Positions 63,488 to 64,000 of a DNA stretch of 64,000 nucleotides are shown piece after piece. The stretch's first letter is position 1. The number at the start of each line of letters is the position of its first letter. Below the pieces are notes generated by a model. It did not search any database, had not been told where the DNA came from, and was given only the letters and a program-made list of their open reading frames with translations. The translations under genes were made by a program, and so were the position numbers. The stretch is taken from NCBI GenBank assembly GCA_963755755.1, contig CAVWLJ010000003.1, forward strand, positions 62,001 to 126,000, given 5' to 3'. The stretch comes from DATKNA01 sp963755755. Its GTDB lineage: Bacteria > Actinomycetota > Actinomycetes > Actinomycetales > Kineosporiaceae.

Positions 63488-64000
63488 ATGCGCCGCAACC
63501 TCGTAGCCCTCCTGGGCACGCTGAGCGCCCTGGTTCTCCTCTTCAGCTACCACACCAGCCTCGACAGCCAAGCCTCGACGTCGACGTCCGCCACCGCGCC
63601 CGTGACGCCGGGCAGCAGCTCGGGCAGCGGCAGCAGCAGCGGCTCCACCTCGTCCGGCGGCGACTCCGGCAGCAGCGGCTCGTCGTCCGGCTCGAGCGCC
63701 GGCTCGAGCTCGGGCTCGAGCTCGGGCTCGACCAGCGGAACGAAGACCTACACCGGCGACGTCGCGGACACCCGGTGGGGGCCGGTCCAGGTGAAGATCA
63801 CTGTGACCAACGGGAAGATCACGGCGGCCGAGCCGACCCAGGTGCCGAGCGACAACCCGCGCGACCAGGAGATCAACTCCTACGCCGTGCCGATCCTCAA
63901 CCAGGAGGCCGTGAAGGCGCAGAGCGCGCAGATCGACGCGATCTCCGGCGCGACCGTGACCAGCGACGGCTACATCCAGTCGCTGCAGTCCGCGATCGAC
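63488..64000 (+). CDS. Exported FMN-binding domain protein (incomplete)
   Basis: Runs off the window after 171 codons. Signal peptide or anchor at residues 1-24 (RRNLVALLGTLSALVLLF), a long Ser/Gly/Thr linker (residues 30-85), then an FMN-binding (NqrC/RnfG-like) domain: YTGDVADTRWGPVQVKITVT and DAISGATVTSDGYIQS, where the Thr of SGAT is the residue to which ApbE enzymes attach FMN. AAGGA is 5 bases before the ATG. It is probably the extracytoplasmic acceptor of electrons from the preceding flavocytochrome; an apbE gene would be expected just outside the window. Confidence 0.9.
   Translation, partial: MRRNLVALLGTLSALVLLFSYHTSLDSQASTSTSATAPVTPGSSSGSGSSSGSTSSGGDSGSSGSSSGSSAGSSSGSSSGSTSGTKTYTGDVADTRWGPVQVKITVTNGKITAAEPTQVPSDNPRDQEINSYAVPILNQEAVKAQSAQIDAISGATVTSDGYIQSLQSAID

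Overview
The window looks like a chromosomal segment of a high-G+C actinobacterium. Evidence: strong G/C bias at third codon positions, many GTG starts, leaderless promoters (TANNNT 6-7 bases before ATG/GTG), a c-di-AMP riboswitch in front of an NlpC/P60 hydrolase, an IdeR-type DtxR repressor, F420-type LLM oxidoreductase, DUF2530/DUF3027 proteins, citrate synthase 2 next to serC, and an XPB helicase next to its usual partner. I cannot place it below class level with confidence (Geodermatophilales, Frankiales or Pseudonocardiales would all fit). No rRNA, tRNA, CRISPR array or recognisable transposase was seen.

Layout. 0.1-6.6 kb: BTAD/FHA regulator, SRPBCC protein, BrkB/YihY membrane protein, GNAT, HNH protein, a c-di-AMP riboswitch controlled cell-wall hydrolase and IdeR. 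6.7-10.3 kb: photolyase, thioesterase-like protein and a lipoprotein sugar dehydrogenase in one run. 10.3-15.4 kb: histidine kinase, response regulator, ABC ATPase, ABC-2 permease and a GPP34 protein on the minus strand. 15.4-16.0 kb: a promoter, a 12-codon ORF, a strongly folded RNA region and the tail of a subtilase. 16.1-19.3 kb: pdxH, citA, serC. 19.3-26.6 kb: secreted protein, methyltransferase, NCS1 transporter, ThuA, CodA and a Rieske oxygenase. 26.7-34.1 kb: ctaD, agmatine deiminase, CPBP protease, xylulokinase, and a marR-MFS pair with an operator. 34.2-46.5 kb (accessory in character): four RibD_C/DHFR-like reductases, a split two-component system, DHA2 exporter, isochorismatase-like protein lacking its cysteine, truncated haemoglobin, LysR, racemase-like protein, SDR. 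46.6-64 kb: the conserved actinobacterial block DUF2530, sacsin-like ATPase, DUF3027, MFS, cold-shock protein, HAD, FAD oxidoreductase, LLM oxidoreductase, helicase-associated WYL protein, XPB helicase, then a ferric-reductase-like flavocytochrome and the start of an FMN-binding protein.

How parts work together. The five genes from 40135 down to 36344 (two RibD_C reductases, a membrane sensor-like protein without a kinase domain, a DesK-type kinase, a LuxR-type regulator) are spaced like one operon, divergent from a DHA2 exporter plus a further RibD_C reductase, with a 16-bp palindrome between them. The NCS1 transporter, CodA and Rieske genes form a plausible heterocycle or nucleobase module. 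The c-di-AMP riboswitch and a GTCAC direct repeat sit in front of the cell-wall hydrolase. A long palindromic element occurs twice at gene ends, and half a copy near 15.4 kb.

Quality warning. At least fifteen genes change reading frame within conserved domains, including ctaD. The errors are both insertions and deletions and the frame resumes within known motifs, so I treat most as sequencing or assembly errors and annotate the whole genes; they should not be read as pseudogenes without checking reads.
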